64,000 bases of DNA from Cryoendolithus antarcticus (taxonomy: Eukaryota > Ascomycota > Dothideomycetes > Cladosporiales > Cladosporiaceae). Every line of letters starts with the position of its first letter. Positions within the stretch are counted from its first letter, which is position 1. Below the pieces are notes generated by a model, which saw nothing but the letters and a program-made list of their open reading frames with translations, had not been told where the DNA came from and ran no database searches. The position numbers and the translations under genes are program-made. Shown piece by piece: positions 63,099-64,000 of this stretch. The stretch is taken from contig NAJO01000078.1 of assembly GCA_002077065.1 (NCBI GenBank), forward strand, positions 1 through 64,000, in the 5' to 3' direction.

Positions 63099-63884
63099 AT
63101 GGCTAGTACCACAGCATCAGCAGTGGCGTCCATCAATATGGTGAAGCCTCAGGATGAAGCCATGAAGTGAGTACATATGCTGCTCCGGAACGATGCCAGG
63201 ACTGACCAATCGTACAGCTTCTCTACGCTAATAATCGTGCGCGTGGGCGCCGAGCAGCACCCGTTTGTCATCAACCAGGACGTCTTGACCCGCTCGTCGG
63301 ACTACTTCAAGACGACCCTCAAGGAATGCTGGACACCAAAGGACGAAAGTGAGTTCCGCACGCTCACCCTGCAGCATGCTGGTTTGAAGTCGTTCAATAT
63401 CTATGCAAACTGGCTACACTCGCGGGTTGTGTACACTCAAGCCAAGGACACCAGCAAGAACAGCGAGTCCTACGTTCTCCTCAGTAGATGCTATGCTCTG
63501 GGAGATCTGCTCCTGGACGTTGACTTCAAGGACACGATCACGGACGCCTTCGTCTGCCAGGTGAACACTGTTCTGGACGGAGTAAGGTTCTTTCCGAATA
63601 ACGTGGCGAAAAAATATTTGTATGCCAACACCGCATCCACCGCGAAAATTCGGCAATGGTGTGTCGATCTCTTCGCAGGATGTAAAAACGCAAGCCTCCT
63701 ATACGATGAAGACCCTCCGGAATTCCTGCGAGCTGTCGCAGTGGCCTTGATCGCAGGCTCTTCGATCCATCACAAAGCCATGTTTGCAGACTGCAAGTAC
63801 CACGAGCACGGGGATGGCGAAGACGCCTGCTACCGCAAGCGCCTCTTCTCGGGTCCGGCAAAGGCTGCTGATGTGCCGAAGTAG
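63099..63884 (+). CDS. BTB/POZ-domain protein 2
   Basis: Two exons, 63099-63166 and 63218-63884 (51-nt intron, phase 2, just before FSTL); 244 residues. BTB blocks are TLIIVRVGAEQHPFVINQDVLTRSSDYFKTTL and LQHAGLKSFNIYANWLHSRV. The C-terminal half reads YVLLSRCYALGDLLLDVDFKDTITDAF, then FFPNNVAKKYLYANTASTAKIRQW. The end is FADCKYHEHGDGEDACYRKR, matching the Cys/His tail of the preceding gene. The same domain order and intron position as BTB protein 1 mark the two as a tandem duplication that has since diverged strongly. Function unknown. Confidence 0.85.
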
Positions 63885-64000
63885 TCTGGAAGTGCAGGAA
63901 ATTTGCGATGTGATATGAGAGGACTCTACAGGGTGTACGTTCGGAGGAAGTCTGCCTTGACTATATCTTTTGTCGTTCACGCAAATGTCCCGGTAGAGTG

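Overview
This is nuclear DNA of a filamentous ascomycete (Pezizomycotina), most likely a dothideomycete. Most genes have short GT..AG introns of about 49-66 nt, often with a CTRAC-like branch site before the acceptor. Genes lie close together on both strands. The encoded proteins are typical fungal housekeeping factors (HAP3, OST2, SmG, RCL1, IPP1, RTC4, mL53, TVP38, ERO1, UTP23, PPE1, AlaRS) mixed with fungus-specific families (DUF726, DUF2417, DUF3659 repeats, LPxELR proteins, BTB proteins). I found no bacterial operons, CRISPR arrays, transposons, rRNA or tRNA genes. All multi-exon models are read by eye from splice signals and family conservation.

Layout. 0-10 kb: 3' part of prefoldin subunit 2; a gene-poor stretch; HAP3 (CCAAT-binding factor); the divergent pair OST2 / SmG; RCL1; and a seven-exon glycine-rich RRM protein. 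11-22 kb: a large disordered protein of unknown function; inorganic pyrophosphatase with a possible mitochondrial leader; an RTC4-domain protein; mitochondrial ribosomal protein mL53; TVP38; a membrane RING-H2 protein. 23-37 kb: ERO1; an MFS transporter; a DUF726 lipase-like protein; UTP23; a DUF2417 membrane hydrolase; PP2A methylesterase PPE1. 37-42 kb: an accessory block with three related LPxELR genes, one probably frameshifted. 42-48 kb: one giant protein with 15 DUF3659 repeats. 49-61 kb: an IQ-motif protein, a STE20-type kinase, a small Pro/Ala/Gly protein, alanyl-tRNA synthetase, and a small conserved-looking protein. 61-64 kb: a tandem pair of BTB proteins.

The genes do not form one pathway. 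Loose themes are secretory function (OST2, ERO1, TVP38), RNA processing (SmG, RCL1, UTP23, the RRM protein) and mitochondrial supply (mL53, and possibly dual-targeted IPP1 and AlaRS). The parts most worth a second look are the LPxELR array, the paired architecture of the DUF3659 repeats, the non-AUG leader of AlaRS, the upstream AUG of IPP1, and the BTB pair with a shared Cys/His tail.
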